Below are positions 1-12,105 of a DNA stretch of 64,000 nucleotides, piece after piece. Position 1 is the stretch's first letter, and the number at the start of each line of letters is the position of its first letter. The position numbers and the translations under genes are program-made. The notes below the pieces were generated by a model. That model was not told the origin of the DNA, searched no databases, and worked only from the letters and a program-made list of their open reading frames with translations. Source of the DNA: Xylogone sp. PMI_703 (lineage: Eukaryota; Ascomycota; Leotiomycetes); assembly GCA_021399445.1 (NCBI GenBank), contig JAJTUQ010000001.1, forward strand, positions 4,774,001-4,838,000, in the 5' to 3' direction.

Positions 1-108
1 TTGAGTTTGCCTAATTGGGTGTCAGCCATTTCGGCGAAGGGGATAACAAGAGCACTAGAAGGTGAGCGAACCACGTTTAGCTGGCGAGGCTAACCAGCCA
101 ACTAAATC

Positions 109-1246
109 TTAATTTACGCATTCGGAATCTATAATTACAGCGGTGTTGGACTTGTGCTCTGCCTCAATAGGTGGGTGTTCTGTCTCTCCCAGTATGTGAT
201 CTTCAGCACGTTTGGCTTCCGGATATATGGCTCCATATATGGCTCCAAACAAACCCACAGCACCGACGACAAACGGGATCAACTGGCCAGTCGTATCGAT
301 AGTATACATGCTGCGAATAGAGTTCCAGTAGATCGTTAGCTCGATGCCGAGTGCAGAGTATATGAAAGCAAAGAGGTTAGTTCCGACAAGCAGAACGGTA
401 AGTAGACGTTGTTCGAAGCTGAAACGACCTTGGTTAGTCTCATTTTGTAAACTATAATGTTTAATTAGATCCTATATATACGTACCTCGTAGCTTTGGCC
501 CTTTGAGCGTCGGATACGGCGGCTTTCCGGAGCCTCAGTTGTAGTCGTTGAGTGATGGACCTCACAGTCGCCCAGCTTGACGGTAGCCGCTCTTCAACCA
601 ATGGTGAAAGGATAACCCAAAGGCCCCATGAATAGCCCAAGGCTGCAGAAATGGAAACGAACGCAAAAAATCTGGTAACTGACAGATTATATAAAGAGAC
701 CTTGCTGAAAAGGAAACCAAAGGTACCACAGGGAGTCTCTTCGAAGTCTTTGAATAAACCATGGAGCCAAAACCAACTGCAGTAAATAGCAGCACCTGCT
801 AGGACTAAAAACAGAGTGACAGCCTGAAACTTGTTAACCTTCGGAAGGCGTGCCCTCATGCTCTTTCGCATCCCGACACCCATGATGGTGTACACGCCGC
901 CAAATATTATATAAGTTAATACCATAATTTCAGCCGCATAAGTCGGATCAGCTCGAGCAGTTATGATCAGGACCGCAAGGGAGACTGCAGTTATGAATGC
1001 TAGATACGCGTTAGCTAGTTCCGATCGTCCCTCGGGGTTGAAATTGCATATGACAAGCGCTGACGCCCACTGCATATAGACACCCAGTCGAATACCGAGG
1101 CCGTACAAATCCGGATTTCCCTCAAAGCCACAGCTAGCATCACGCTTTTGGGTTATAGAGGTTGGTTGAGATGTGGGGACAGCACGGCTGAGACTCGGCA
1201 CTACAAAGCAGAGGTAATAGAGACAACTCTTGAAGTGTAAACCCAT
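109..1246 (-). CDS. Multi-pass membrane protein, fungal hypothetical
   Basis: Two exons on the minus strand: 1246-486 and 418-109, with intron 485-419 (GTACGT..TTTCAG). The join keeps frame and gives about 356 residues. The N-terminus (MGLHFKSCLYYLCFVV) looks like a signal peptide. It is followed by a Cys-containing lumenal stretch and the motif DLYGLGIRLGVYMQW, which I associate with a widespread ascomycete family of undefined function. Hydrophobic segments then follow (LAFITAVSLAVLII, IMVLTYIIFGGVYTI, AVTLFLVLAGAAIYCSWFW, FFAFVSISAALGYSWGLWV). Exon 2 adds two more (LLTVLLVGTNLFAFIYSALG and LIPFVVGAVGLFGAIYGAIY) and a polar acidic tail. Without the splice the frame ends at 461 and loses the last membrane segments. 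The function is unknown; a plasma-membrane or secretory-pathway location is inferred from topology only. Confidence 0.75.
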
Positions 1247-2305
1247 GCTAAAATCGATTTTATTGTTAGCCGATATTTGGACTTGATGGGGCGATATGAG
1301 GAATGAGGTGGAATAAAAAAAAGTGACTGTAATTTTGGGCGGAGCCTCGAGAAATTTATTCCAAGGGGCACACTCTATTCAGCTGAAGTGGGCGACGCCC
1401 CCTCTCCATGAAATGACCAATTGCAAAGACAGTACCAATTAGAATGCCTGCTTAATCGCTTCTGATTTATCAAGGTTACACTTAAATGCACAATGCGTTT
1501 ACCTGAGTGCACACCAATTTACTGATATCAGAAGTGCTTGAACCAACAAAACGGTCTCACATGTTTGTACAAGTATATGAGCAGTATTCTATAGAGAATA
1601 AAACAATAGATTATGCGTATAAGTATAATTAATCTTTATACCGTATCTGTTGTACCGTACTGTATGGGCTGTACCGTATCACTAACACCCTACGGCCGTT
1701 AAAGCAGCTCAGTTCCCCCTTCCGGACAGAAACATTTTTTTCATATCAAGATTGGCGTATGATATTCAGCTGTTGTACCTTGTCAGAATGTTGAAATCCG
1801 TCTAACCTAACAGAGCAGCGACCAAACAGCTAGTTGATAAGAGCTGTACAACTATAAAGGACTGCCCTTGCTTCCGTATTTCAGGGCTAGATCAATTTGA
1901 TGTCTTTGGAGTTATCCTAGTTTCACATATACCGCTATATCGATGACCTTGGGTGGGTGGTAATGGCAGCCTCAGACAACCGTCCTTTTGCACGATTCAA
2001 TCATTTAGTGTGGCTGGACACAATGGTGCGCCAAGTCATATGTAAAGTTCTTTTGTGTTGTCCAATAGCAGGTCGCATTTCATCATGGAGGGTGGCGGCC
2101 CATCGGCTTCTCGAGCCTCACGGACTGGAATATATATCATCTCCCTCCTGCTCACATTTGGGATTGCTTATATCTCAGCCTCAAACAGCTCCTCATATGT
2201 TACTTCTCCATTATATTGTATTGATTTGCTGAAACAGCTTTACGCAACTTCCCCAAGTGCTCTATCAAAACAAGGCTGAGCTAGTTTTACCTACCGCGTG
2301 AAAGG
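1247..2305. other. Intergenic, no gene recognised
   Basis: AT-rich spacer between the divergently transcribed membrane protein and the Clr5 gene, so it presumably holds both promoters. Short open frames at 1957-2279 have no recognisable family or splice partner and were not called. Confidence 0.5.
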
Positions 2306-3869
2306 ATGGAATTACAAGCTTTTAGCACATCTCAAAATGCTCTTGTTCTCAAGGGCAGAGAACATAGCGCTACTCAATGGGAATCCATGCGGGGGATAAT
2401 TAAACAGCTGTACTTGGACGGCAAACAGCCACTGCCTAAAGTCATGGCTATCCTACGAAATGAATACGGCTTCAACGCGACGTGAGTATAAACCCTGAAC
2501 ACTTTATTTCTTCTTTCTATAAAGAAAAGACAATAAAAAGAATGATTGAATGAAATATCATTGTTAATGCAATTCCATTTGCTAATAATTACTAGGGCTC
2601 GGATGTACAGGCAAAGGCTAAAGAGCTGGGGCTTCAGGAAGAACTGTAGTATACAGGATGTGCAAAGACTTGTCGGTTATAGACTTAAAATGAATTCTTC
2701 CAAGAGGAAAAATACCCCAGAAGAAGATACAATGCTGGAAGAGATTGCTGAGCAGCAGAAGATATTAACATATGTAAAGCGGAGATGGTGGCGTTCACAA
2801 TCGTCACGAACTTCTGTGCCGTTATTCTTACACAATCCTCAGGAGCTTGAGGCCCCGGAAATTCTATTCACCATGGTTTCCAATTATGTAATTGGTTCAT
2901 TCGAAAATGGGGCCATAATAGCAGATGCCATAGGAATTGAAAATCGCATCAGCCCCAGACCGGCAAGGCTGATGCGGGAACGCCTGAATGTCTACGTATC
3001 CATGTTGGAAAACTCAGACTCCTGTCGCGCTGGACCTTTCCTCCTCGAAGCCTTTAGTTTTGTTCCACGAGTCATTCGCAATGCACAACCGGAAACCTTG
3101 GTTGAGCTATTTGGCTGTGTTTCAGCTTCGTGATCGGATTCCAGAAGTTGTGCGACGTCTCCTCCAGTACCTTTACGAGTCGGCCACCTTCATTTTCCCA
3201 GAGACGCACCCGCTCATCAAGATACTGAATCTCCTTGCTTCACTGGAGAATTCAATTGTGAATACCGTAATCATCAGGGCTTGGAAGAATCTCTTAGACC
3301 AGTTCGGACACTTTGTAGGGTCAACAAATGTTACTCTAATATCTTGGCGTTTATATTTTAGCTGGGTTACGGACCAAGGTAACCGAAACTCGTGGGTAAC
3401 CCATATTGAGCAGCTCAGTTTGCATCCCTTACACCATTCGGAGGATGAATATGGAACTATCTGGATTCAATACCTGATTTTATACTACAAGTGGTTGCGC
3501 GGCATCTTGGATGAAGAGAATGTAAGCCAAATCCTGGATTGCATGACTCGTATAGATTCATCCTTGCTTGCATGTCCTAACAGCCAGGAGATTTACTTTA
3601 AAGGTATGAAAGCCGATTACTTCCGGTGGATTGCAGATATCTATCGCCGGAACGGCCGCCCTCAACTTGCGGAACAGTACCAGAGACAGCACATCCAGAT
3701 GCTCACTTTACTTTACGGCCCGAAATCCTCGAGAATTATTGACGCGCTCATGGATTTAGAGATCTGGTTCACAGAATGGGACAACGCAGATGGATTAGCC
3801 TTGGTTCGGTCGGAAATACAAGCAGCTATGGATGAGCTCGCGGCGGAGACCGAACTGCTGACCTTGTAG
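2306..3869 (+). pseudogene. Clr5-domain protein with a frameshift
   Basis: Exon 1 (2306-2481) and exon 2 (from 2596) join across a 114-nt intron (GTGAGT..ACTAG). They encode an N-terminal Clr5 domain at about residues 19-72: TQWESMRGIIKQLYLDGK, later FNATARMYRQRLKSWGFRK. This fungus-specific DNA-binding-like domain is named after fission yeast Clr5. The following helical region runs open to a TGA at 3131. The homologous continuation (FQLRDRIPEVVRRLLQYLY onward) lies in another frame and stays open to TAG at 3869. Skipping one base near 3115-3125 would restore about 460 residues. The break is inside a block that is continuous in relatives (AFSFVPRVIRN.. then IPEVVRRLL..HPL). A 130-nt intron (2996-3125) would also bridge the frames, but it has a weak donor, no clear branch site and deletes conserved residues. 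Either a recent pseudogene or a sequence error. Confidence 0.65.
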
Positions 3870-6287
3870 TATGGCGTGTGGGGATATTATATATTAATAG
3901 ATGGCTGGAATGGTCCTATATCACAAGCATATGCGTTTGCATCTAGCTTGACTACCTCTCCGGCTACGTTCGTGGGATCTGTTTTTATTGTACGTTATAA
4001 TGCTGGATGGCCATATTTGTAAGATGTTAAGAGTTAACAAACTTTTTATATGTTTGATTAAATAGCTTGATCTTGGGACTGCGGACAGATTCTCAAGAGT
4101 GCTGTAAGTATTTTCTGTGCGACACAACAAATCTGTATACCCATCTACTCTTCATTTTAAATTCAGTTAAAGTCGTATGTAACATACCATAGTCAGTTAC
4201 AGGAGGGTTAACGCGCGGATAGGATTTGGAATCATTACATCCTGCTGCAACCCCCCACAGTGGATGGAGCACCGGTGCCCGTTAAGCTTTTGGTAGCGCA
4301 CCGAAAGGTAGGGGTTGGCATAGCTAGACTAGACTTACTGGTAGTAGTGTAGATTATTATAAATAGGTACATAAAATTTAGTGCTAGATTTGGCCTGATG
4401 GGTGGCTCTTTTCAACTGGGGAGAAAAACTCTCCGAAGTATGTGTGCCATATCATCGCAACTCATAGCGACGTATAGGAACTCATAGTATGACTAGCAGA
4501 GCACCAACTTTTTGAGAGCAATATAGGAGGGTGTAAGCAGCTAGGCAGCGGCAGGAGATTTTGTTTTTTTCTGACGCCTTTATTCTTCCGGCTTGTAGAT
4601 TCGACATTCGGCAAGAGTTACATATAGCTGATAGCGACCTTAGGCCATGGTGCAACGATTTGCGAATACCAACCCATAATTGGAGTATATATTCGTTCTA
4701 GCGTCTTCATGACAATCTCCGCATGGTATTACTTATACCCTCAGTCTTGAATAGATACAACATTTGACTTGTTCTCTCTATACTTTTACCTCTCCGCTTG
4801 TTGCCTTCTGCTAATCCTGTCATATTTTCCTGCCCAACTAGTTATTTTGAGTTAGGCGTAAAGAATTGCTTCAGAGCCTTTAACCTATAATTGCATTCAG
4901 CAGCTACAGTATAAGCAAGTCAAATTACGAGAAATTAGACTGGTTCCATGGGTGGTAGATGCCCGACACGAAGCCACCACATAGCCACCGTACAGCTGCG
5001 TGGCAGAACTTACCCATTCTGTCGATAATCTCACCTCCAAGGCATACAACTGGCAGGGGAGTATGTACTGTACTAAGCGGCGGAGAAATGTGGAGACTGA
5101 TCCCACATACTGTAATGACAACAAAGATTCATTACCAAATTTACTCTTACTACCAGTCACGGGCTCTCTTGAATGTGAGAGTGCACGGTGTCAAACTCAT
5201 CGGGAACACCATGATCGGTGGTCGGCACTTGACCGGGCCGAATACCCTGTAACTACCTACCAGATTAGGTGATTTAAAAACACTAATACGGTATTCTGTA
5301 AGGTCTATATATAGGATTAATAAGAGAATCTGTACCTTGGTTCGTATGTGATGTCGTGCATCTCTTAGTCATGTAACTGAAAACAGTAACGTTAGAGTTA
5401 TGTATATTGTGCATAAAATAACGTTTCATCCCCCCAATCAAAATTGAGTACCTTGTATCCCTAGCATAAGAAGCCAATCATATGCGCGCATGTTCCGAAT
5501 TATGATTTCTGCACAGATGAATATCTTTTCCGTTAGAGAAAGGTATTCTCTCAAGTTTTGTGGAAGGATACATGGTTGCTCACTGCATCGTTACTTCCTA
5601 GTGCCGATATTACAGCACAGGTCTTGTTGGCATCCTATGCGTTTGCGCACTGCAAGAGACTCCCAGTTTTAACTTTCTTCACAGCGCAGAGTGCGTCTAC
5701 TGTATCGGGCCTTCTGACCCGATGCGACTTATGATAATCCTAATCATAATCATCAGATCCGAGTCCAGGCAGATGTAGGCGTCGTCCGTCAGCGTACTCA
5801 CAATTACTAATTTGCTTACTACAATAATGAGTAGTGGATAGTTAACCGCAACATCCTTATTCCGGGCTGTGTTTTAAGTCTCTTGTAAGATTTGGGATTT
5901 GCAAGATGTCAAACATGGATTAAACGAGCTATGCGAGGGTGCCCTTACTTAGAATGGAAGTAGATGGACCAATAATTAGGGAGAAATAAATATACGAGGA
6001 AAGAACTACCCTGGGAAACAATCGTAATATGTTTGCGCCAGTTGATTTCTGGAACCATCCTTCCATGAGTATTCCAGTAGTATCACAGCTTAGGGGAGAT
6101 CTACTTTTCGCATGTTGAGTCCGTGAGGTAGACAGATTCATATCGTTGCAATTTGCGATACGATAAAACCGTGGTAAACGAAGCCTCATGCTCAGTTCAT
6201 CTCAAATGGCGACAAAGCGTTACGGTTACATATTGAGGGCCTAGTGTCTCCATCTGATGGGACTGAAGAAACTTTAGCGCCAGCCCG

Positions 6288-6312
6288 TTATTAAAACTGC
6301 TGGTTTTAATAA
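6288..6312. repeat. Perfect 10-bp inverted repeat, 5-nt loop
   Basis: TTATTAAAAC and GTTTTAATAA are exact reverse complements separated by TGCTG. It lies about 380 bp upstream of the aspartic peptidase start. It could be a chance AT-rich hairpin, a regulator half-site pair or a miniature-element remnant; nothing in the sequence decides between them. Confidence 0.6.
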
Positions 6313-6575
6313 TGACCCTTACCAGATGTTACGTACGGTATTGCGGATGCATAGCCCTGAAAGCTTATTTGATATTCCCTGTTAATACTATATTCAGCCA
6401 GCGCTGACATTTAAGCTCAGCCACCCGTCTCTAAAAATGGACTCGCGACACGCTGAAACAGCAATCTCCACACGGAGGATTCCCTTATGGGAAGTAGTCT
6501 TCGAGGTCTAATGGGGCATTATGCTACGTAACGGCGCAGCGGCGTTACAAAGATATTAAAATAGTTTTTAGCTCC

Positions 6576-6582
6576 TATATAA
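6576..6582 (+). promoter_or_regulatory. Candidate TATA box of the aspartic peptidase gene
   Basis: TATATAA about 113 bp upstream of the ATG at 6695, a usual distance for a fungal gene allowing for a short leader. Seen by motif only. Confidence 0.35.
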
Positions 6583-6694
6583 TCATAATAGACTTGTCCA
6601 TTATAAATACAAGTGTTGGACCCATCTGCGAAAGTCTTGTTTGATCAGCCTTTTATCATCAACACAGTGCAAATCTACTCGGATTAAAAACAGT

Positions 6695-7921
6695 ATGAAG
6701 GTCACTAAGACTACGCCAGTCCTGGCTTCTATGCTGGGAGCGGCTTCAATCGCTAAAGCTGCACCCTTCCTCAGCTCCAGACAGTCTTCGTCAATTAGAG
6801 CAATTCCTCTTATAAACCACAACAACGGTCAATTCTGGTCGACAGGTGTACAAGTTGAGGGAATTCCAAGTGGCTTTGTTGACACCGCCTTGGACACCGG
6901 TGGCGGTCAATTTATCGTTCCTTCCTCCACTGCCCCACCATGTGAGCAGGGTAACTGCCAACGTGGGACTTGTAAGCAATCTAGTAATTATCCAACTCAA
7001 ACATCCACACTAACGAGACCTAATCAGTGGATGTCTCGCAGCTCCAGCATTTGGAGGATCTGAATATTCCATTCTCAGAATCCTTCGGCTCTGGTACCAT
7101 CACAGGAGGCACTTTCCGTGACGATGTCAGCATGGGTGGTGTTGACCTCGGTACAATGCAGTTCGAGATTGCCACGGATGGTACTGGTACTGCTTTGAGC
7201 GCAGGAACGGTTGGTTTAGGTCATACCAATAATTTCACACCAGAGCTTGTCAACATCGGAACGATCGAGACTCAAACGTTCTCGCTCCTTCTGAGCGCAT
7301 CTGGTGGAGAAATGATGCTTGGAGGAATAAACCCAGGACTCTTTACGTGAGTATCCTTCTTTGCTCAAGCAATGATGTTTGCTAACGGATTTCCTTACCA
7401 GTGGCACTTTATTATATGTCCCCGGTGCTTCAGCAGGCGACGGCTTCTTCAGAGTCGATATTACTAATTTTGGGTTCTCAGGCCCAACCAATCCTGGTGT
7501 GCAAAACACACAGTTCATTCTGGACACTGGCACTCCCACCACCGCTTTGCCTAACAGTGCGATCCAGGATATCGCAACTGACTTTGGAGGATCGGTCCAA
7601 AACAATGAGGCTGTTGTGCCTTGCGGAAACATTGCAGGCCAGACATTTGCGATCTCTTGGTCCAGCACAGTTGGTTTCATATTCCCGATGGAAAGTATCT
7701 CCACGACCCTTGATAATGACCAGTGCCGGATCAACTTGGGAGGAACAGACGGCACACCAGTCATCGGCGTAGACCTATTATCTCGGTTCTATACCTTCTG
7801 GCAAGTCGAATCTAACACCCTGGGATTCGCTTTCCCATCAAGCAACCCGGATCAGAACGCCACACCTGTTGTGATATCTGATCCAAACAACCTTCCTACC
7901 GTCGTTGGTCAGAGCACATAG
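6695..7921 (+). CDS. Secreted pepsin-like aspartic peptidase (family A1)
   Basis: Three exons, 6695-6971, 7028-7346 and 7402-7921, joined across introns of 56 nt (GTAAGC..ATCAG, branch CACTAAC) and 55 nt (GTGAGT..ACCAG, branch GCTAAC), give 371 residues. The ATG at 6695 was preferred over an upstream frame extension because it starts directly at a signal peptide (MKVTKTTPVLASMLGAASIA). The two catalytic aspartates are in LDTGGG (about D67) and ILDTGTPTTALP (about D240), the paired DTG motifs of A1 peptidases. The first site has Gly where DTGS is usual. Gly-rich blocks (FGSGTITGG, AGTVGLGHTNNF, GGEMMLGGINP) and a Cys pair around VVPCGN..DQCRINLGG match the fold. The hydrolytic role is from the family; secretion is inferred from the signal peptide. 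No GPI-type tail is evident. Confidence 0.9.
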
Positions 7922-8679
7922 ACGATATCGATAATCTAGAATTGGCACGATTGGGGAGGAAGCATAATCCCTAAATGAACGGAATAATGACTTATCTTAC
8001 GGCTATGGCGAACAAGACATGTATTTAAAATAGAGTATTGCGTTTGGGTGCTGGCGGCTTAGGTTCTACTTTAGTATTACCAATTTACGTTTTACTAACC
8101 TGTTATATAGAAGACTGTGTCCATAAAATGCATGAGAGGTTTATGATCTTCCATATTCTATTGATGCTACTGTTTCCAGGACCTTTTGGTCTTGCTGTAA
8201 ATATGGCTGAGGAGTTGAAAATATTGGTTTAATTCCTTCGCAGCAATTCCGAAAATGAGATTAGGTGTAGAGTCCGTCCCTACATGGCGTAGCGGAGAGG
8301 CTTCATGGTTTAAGGATTTCAAATTCCATTACGCAGATATCTAAAGCTATACTCAGTTTTTTATAGTTCTTTAGTAATTTATCTTCAGGAATTCGACTTC
8401 AAATTAAACAGCATGCTATATTTTAACTATACTACTAAGTATTTGCAGTCTCGACGCTCCAGTCCAGCTGCTCGTTCTAGAATACCGCTCTTTTACATCA
8501 CTATCGTAGCATCATTCATTTTCTGTAGGCTTCTTCGCCGGATACGATGATCTTGGGCGAGAAAAGGAGAAGAGAAAAAAAAAAGAAATAGTTTGGCACT
8601 TGAGATGAAAACATACCGTAATACCTCCAGACCTTATAACAGTAGGCAGATAGGCTCAAAATCCATGCTATAGATCAAT
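7922..8679. other. Intergenic between convergent genes
   Basis: Presumed 3' regions of the aspartic peptidase and the minus-strand hypothetical gene. It includes an A-rich run near 8574-8589. The open frame at 8038-8232 has no recognisable product and was not called. Confidence 0.5.
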
Positions 8680-9423
8680 TCAAGAAATATTGAGCTCAGT
8701 TTCTACCCCCTTCAGTCCAAGCCGAGTACCCTCCAATCCTAAGACCAGTTTGCGGCTGACATGCAGCGAGAAAAGCCTCAATGTGGTCATGACCGTCATC
8801 AAGGCCCAGCGCTCTCCCAACTTCTCAGTGCCCATCAGCTGGAGCGTAAACCCGTGGGTGGAGCCTATCCATTTCATAGTCCATGCGAGGATGGCGACAG
8901 TCTCGCTGCCACTGCTTGATTGGGCCCTTTGGGAGCCGGAAGAGAGTCTCACAAGTCTGAATCCGCCGGATTGGGCATTGCTGTCTTCGCCCTTTTTGAT
9001 CTTTCTCCACTCGAATTCCTCACGCTGCATTTCCTCACTAACTTCAATAGAGAAACGCAACGAACCGGCAGTGGTAGCAAGGCGCATTTTCTCGATTGCC
9101 ATAGTCGAAGAGTCCGCGCTAGGGTCAAGACATGGCAATAGAACAATAGTATCAGGGTTGAGGGAGCGGCTTGGGGACTCATTGCCGGCTGCGGCGAGGA
9201 TGGGGTCCTTTCTGCTCATTCCGGCGTGCAGGAGGAGGCCCGGCCTAAAGCCCAGCGGCTTCTTACCGCTAAAGCCGCTGTGGGACTCGACGATATACAA
9301 GCGCTCCTCCCGGCTGGCGCCGCAGAGGTCGAAAGTTTTCACTCGTCCCCAGTTAGAGTATGCATTTATGACTGGGGGAATTAGACGGCTGGGGGAAGAA
9401 GACGTTGCCGCCATGTTCGACAA
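8680..9423 (-). CDS. Conserved fungal hypothetical protein, intronless
   Basis: A single exon of 247 residues. I recognise the layout of an ascomycete family without assigned function: an opening KTFDLCGASREERLYIVESH, then FRPGLLLHAG, DPILAAAGNES, DTIVLLPCLDP, FSIEVSEEM followed by EFEWRKIKKGE, GGFRLVRLSSG and a C-terminal LGERWALMTVMTTLRLFSLH. There is no signal peptide or transmembrane helix; a Ser-rich linker lies near residue 165. The first ATG (9423) and one three codons later (9414) are equally plausible. A long open frame on the opposite strand over the same bases is treated as a shadow because only the minus-strand reading shows family motifs. Confidence 0.7.
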   Translation of the reverse strand: MSNMAATSSSPSRLIPPVINAYSNWGRVKTFDLCGASREERLYIVESHSGFSGKKPLGFRPGLLLHAGMSRKDPILAAAGNESPSRSLNPDTIVLLPCLDPSADSSTMAIEKMRLATTAGSLRFSIEVSEEMQREEFEWRKIKKGEDSNAQSGGFRLVRLSSGSQRAQSSSGSETVAILAWTMKWIGSTHGFTLQLMGTEKLGERWALMTVMTTLRLFSLHVSRKLVLGLEGTRLGLKGVETELNIS

Positions 9424-10251
9424 TGTTTTCTGTCACTGACTATAACAAAGAGCTTGTGGTTTAAGGTTCGCCGATCCGTCGAACAAGCATCGGGACGTGC
9501 GCAGAAGATATGAGTTCTCGCCATAGGGGCAGTGCCAGATGTGGCTATTGGGGCAGTGTCGAACGGCTACCTAATTGTGGCAGTGGCTTAATTACTCCAG
9601 ACCCCGCAATAGGATCAGTACAGTACATGTATTCATTGGCAAATTCTGCCAAATTCTAAGTACCACTCTTGCCTATCCTGTAAATACTACATCCGGTCTA
9701 CTAATTATGTAATAGTGCTTGCTCTTATTGCACTGTACATATCCTCTGCTGTGTGTCGAAGCAGGCAGAATTAGCAATGCAGGACTGGCTAGAGCCTCGC
9801 AAAGAATAGGATAGATTCTAGGGATTTCTATATACCTTGTTCTATTCTAAGCAGTTATAAGTCTTATAGTATAGTAAGATGCTTACAAGCAGTTTATCTT
9901 TCCTTTTAATAAGTATAATTACAACGTAAATGTATATGTACACAGTAGCTGTAGGCCCCTGTAAACTCTACTATCGCTTAGCCCTACTAGTCTATCGACT
10001 ACGACCTCTGACAGAGAGTTCGGCACGGCGCGGTGAAGCGGTCCCAGACTTTCGCGCAGGGATTGTAATTGAGTGTTGGTCTCTTGTTTCATGTCCTTCT
10101 CCGAGTACACCCCACCACGTTTCATAAACGAGGCTGTAGGATAAAAGGTTCTATAAAAGCAGCTGAGAAATCCAGAAGAGCAGCTGTATTTTAGCTACCT
10201 CCTGACCTATCTCCCATCTCGCCACTACGAACGCAAAATTCTGGTGTCAAA
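9424..10251. other. Intergenic, AT-rich
   Basis: Spacer between two divergent genes. Rich in TA-containing words (TATAGTATAGTAAG and similar), as seen in decayed repeats, but no repeat ends or coding remnants could be recognised. Confidence 0.4.
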
Positions 10252-11118
10252 ATGGTAAAACCTCTGGATAGAAAGTACGTATAGATTTCTTCGCTGGAGT
10301 TCTCTTCTAAAAACAGTATTTGCACAAGTAGAGTGTTAAGTGGTGGCGTAATCAGCCTCAATGTCGGCGCCGCCGAGACTTCGTTTGATGTCCACATAGA
10401 GCTGCTTTGCGACTGCTCACCCTACTTTGATGAACTTCTCAAGAACCGATATTCTGAGACTGCTCTGGCCCCTGTCAATTTACCGGACTACGAACCGGAT
10501 ATTTTCGTTGAATTCTTGAACTGGCTATACCTAGGGCAAATTTTCCAAGGCGAGGTACAGCCCACCCTCCTAAAATTTTTGCAGCTTTGGGTCATGGCAG
10601 AGAAGTTTCAGATGCCGACACTGCAAAATCACGTCATCGCTCGCTGCAAACTCAGAATTGAGGGGAAGAAGAATGCAGCTCTTGGGATAGAGCCCATAAC
10701 CTATGTCTACAATAATACTACGCTGTCGTCTCCTTTGCGACCATTAGTTGCAGAGTTATGGGCTCTGAGAATGACGAAGGGTCAATTTCAGGTTAGTATG
10801 CCTCAACTACCACGGGCATTCTTGGAAGATCTCTGTTTGTTTTGGATTGGAAATAGGAATACAGCCTTTGAATTCACTTTCTCGCCTACTTTTGAAGAAT
10901 TGCATTCTGTGCCCCCAGACGATCCTAGAAACTTGGAAGCTCCAGAACCTGCAACGAGTGAGCAAATGGCAAGACGGCAGATCAAGTCTCCAAGGATAAA
11001 TAAACATACTGGAAGCGGCTCATTGTCTCCCAGGACCAATACACCTAAAACAGACACCTCAAGAGACTCTGATGAAGAACGGGATGTTTCGAAAAAGTTG
11101 AAACACTTACAAGTCTGA
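10252..11118 (+). CDS. BTB/POZ domain protein
   Basis: Exon 1 (10252-10274) encodes only MVKPLDR and two bases of the next codon. It joins exon 2 (10332-11118) across a 57-nt intron (GTACGT..AGTAG), giving 269 residues. The BTB/POZ fold is clear near the N-terminus: VISLNVGAAETSFDVHIELL, CSPYFDELLKNRYSET, VNLPDYEPDIFVEFLNWLYL, then LLKFLQLWVMAEKFQMPTLQ and NHVIARC. This is a protein-protein interaction and dimerisation domain. The C-terminal third is polar and Ser/Thr/Pro-rich with basic stretches (SPRINKHTGSGSLSPR), probably disordered. No zinc finger or Kelch repeat is present, so the partner or substrate-adaptor role stays open. The tiny first exon is the least certain part; exon 2 has no early ATG of its own. 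Confidence 0.8.
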
Positions 11119-12105
11119 TGTATATGTTGAAGTACTCATAGTGTGGGCTTGTCTGACTGTGTGAGAATTCAAAATGTATTTAAAGTTGTTAGCACTGCAA
11201 AGATATTTTTTGAAATTGAGTATATATTGATATATGGACGTCTGGCAGAGTGACTATTGGGGGTTTGAGCCGGTCATGCCGTCAACGAATTGGTGCGATT
11301 TGACGCAGATTTTGCTACGCCGGACGCTAGTCTTAGTCCGCCTCTTACTCAAGACGAACTTGAGACCTTGTTTGCTGAAACTAACGCCATTACACTCTTC
11401 GCCAGTTTAATTGAAGTGGATGGTTTACTTTGTAACAGCCTGTGGAAGCGGTTTCCATAGGAGCGCTTAGCTCCTAAGTGTATACTAAAAGAAGAATTAA
11501 CTCACACTCACCTTATGGCATCCTGAGGAGTACAAATCATCCTATGAGCTTCCGTAATTGAATCAAACACTATTTCATGTAGTGACATTGACATTTCCTA
11601 TTTTATCATTCATAGATAGCTAGTATTTTTTGGAAATACAGCTTCTGGGGCTCCAAAAATCGATTGCCTCAAAGCTCTCCTTAATTTTTGTGATTTCGCG
11701 TTGAACCACCTGACGCCGTCCTCCTCCTTTCTCCTCCCCGCTTCCCACACTCTGCAAAAATGAACTAATGAATAACAGTATTGATGATGAAATAAATACC
11801 CCTTAGGCCTTTGAACCTCACCCAACAAGCACATTAGAACGCCAGAGTTCCAATGTAGGCTTTTACTTTTCCTGAAACACCCAAACACCGTGAAGTGTGA
11901 AATATAAAGCAGAAATTAGAAACGAAATTTTAGGGAATAGATGATTGGTGCTGCTTGTATAAGCCAATGTGGCTACTAATTTCTGGCATCGTGAAATGCA
12001 GCAACCGCGAAATGATGAGCGTTGACGGCAGCTCCACATTCATGCTCCTGTTAATGCATATCCTAGACAACGATATCTCATACCTCCATCACCGAGTGAA
12101 GTGAC
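11119..12105. other. Intergenic with a possible coding fragment
   Basis: Between convergent genes. At 11269-11460 a 63-codon frame with no ATG reads like protein (for example DADFATPDASLSPP and TNAITLFASLIEVDGLL) and ends at TAG. It may be a remnant exon, but I recognise no family. The minus-strand frame 11610-11888 shows no supporting features. Confidence 0.35.

Larger units (their letters stand above)
3870..6694. other. Long gene-free stretch
   Basis: About 2.8 kb with only short, unrelated open frames. It contains a short inverted repeat near 5702-5721 (ATCGGG..CCCGAT) and a stronger hairpin at 6288-6312. A TATATAA at 6576-6582 probably belongs to the aspartic peptidase promoter. No transposon gene or terminal repeats could be recognised. 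Confidence 0.5.

Noticed and set aside
8690..9439. 249-codon plus-strand open frame
   Set aside because: Lies opposite the conserved minus-strand gene and shows no family motif; judged a shadow.
11269..11460. Protein-like 63-codon frame without ATG
   Set aside because: No start, no splice partner and no family recognised; kept only as a note in the intergenic entry.
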